Positions 63,870 through 64,000 of a stretch of DNA of 64,000 nt are shown piece by piece. Made by a program: the position numbers and the translations under genes. The stretch lies in NCBI RefSeq assembly GCF_013409625.1, contig NZ_JACCBF010000001.1:4591001-4655000 (forward strand), written 5' to 3'. This DNA is from Nocardioides kongjuensis (GTDB taxonomy: Bacteria > Actinomycetota > Actinomycetes > Propionibacteriales > Nocardioidaceae). The stretch's first letter is position 1. Every line of letters starts with the position of its first letter. The notes under the pieces are model-generated. The model searched no databases. It was not told where the DNA came from and saw nothing but the letters and a program-made list of their open reading frames with translations.

Positions 63870-64000
63870 CGTGGCCCTTGTTCTTCTTCCCCTTGCCCTT
63901 CTTGACCTTGGGCGTGCCGTCGGAGACGTAGAGCGTGACGGTGTCGCCGGAGGCGAGGCGCGCGCCGGTGCCGGGCGCCGAGTAGGCGACCAGGCCCTGG
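63853..64000 (-). CDS. Penicillin-binding protein with PASTA domain, C-terminal end (partial)
   Basis: The 49 codons in the window read as the last part of a PASTA domain (AYSAPGTGARLASGDTVTLY, then VSDG) and a Lys/Gly-rich tail KKGKGKKNKGHGNG. This ending is typical of class A penicillin-binding proteins (PonA type) of actinobacteria, and the neighbour is the usual metallophosphoesterase. The catalytic parts are outside the window, so a PASTA Ser/Thr kinase cannot be wholly excluded. Confidence 0.8.
   Translation of the reverse strand, partial: QGLVAYSAPGTGARLASGDTVTLYVSDGTPKVKKGKGKKNKGHGNGRG

Overview
The window is high-GC actinobacterial chromosome, most like a member of the Nocardioidaceae (Nocardioides or a relative). 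Reasons: many GTG starts, F420-type luciferase-like enzymes, an actinobacterial acyl-CoA carboxylase with an epsilon subunit, an ESX-type (type VII) secretion locus, and the conserved order tRNA-Ser / ffs / dnaX / ybaB / recR / DUF5063 gene / lysC / asd. The genus is an inference; no 16S gene is present.

Layout. 0-8.5 kb: lipid and small-molecule metabolism (acyl-CoA dehydrogenase end, thiolase, amidohydrolase with OsmC protein, gamma carbonic anhydrase, MFS transporter) with two HxlR and one GntR regulator. 8.4-13.5 kb: palindromic repeats, then the acyl-CoA carboxylase operon (beta, epsilon, alpha) divergent from a TetR regulator across a clear operator. 13.5-19.4 kb: PAP2 remnant, secreted subtilase, XRE-like regulator divergent from a small (p)ppGpp synthetase, two SDR genes behind a KstR-like box, a Tat-exported esterase. 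19.4-26 kb: two F420-type oxidoreductases, a KstR2-like box, a fused FAD/Fe-S dehydrogenase, a crotonase. 26-35.6 kb: Gly-rich secreted RTX protein, Ser/Thr kinase, NlpC/P60 hydrolase behind a probable c-di-AMP riboswitch, long-form GAPDH, VOC/MarR pair, KstD-like dehydrogenase behind a second KstR-like box, VanZ.

35.7-40.2 kb is a zinc-starvation island. Two Zur-like boxes sit between divergent pairs: a COG0523-like protein without GTPase motifs opposite a cysteine-free ribosomal protein L33, and a canonical COG0523 GTPase opposite a YibE/F membrane protein with a His-Gly tail. An intact IS481-family element (40171-41279) has inserted exactly at the YibE/F stop codon, in a CTAG target that also supplies the transposase stop.

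41.4-52.0 kb is the type VII locus: eccC on the minus strand, then eccD-like, two WXG100 genes, a second eccD, eccB and mycP on the plus strand. The mycosin has lost its catalytic Ser and oxyanion Asn. 52-64 kb holds housekeeping genes (tRNA-Ser, SRP RNA, dnaX, ybaB, recR, lysC, asd, tRNA-Pro, metallophosphoesterase, YqeY, end of a PASTA penicillin-binding protein), plus an elaborate intergenic repeat at 60.9-61.1 kb and a second copy of the palindrome seen at 8.5 kb.

The strongest candidates for something undescribed are the catalytically dead mycosin with paired EccD proteins, the His-rich YibE/F protein in a Zur-controlled locus, and the CACGTG-containing structured repeat after asd.
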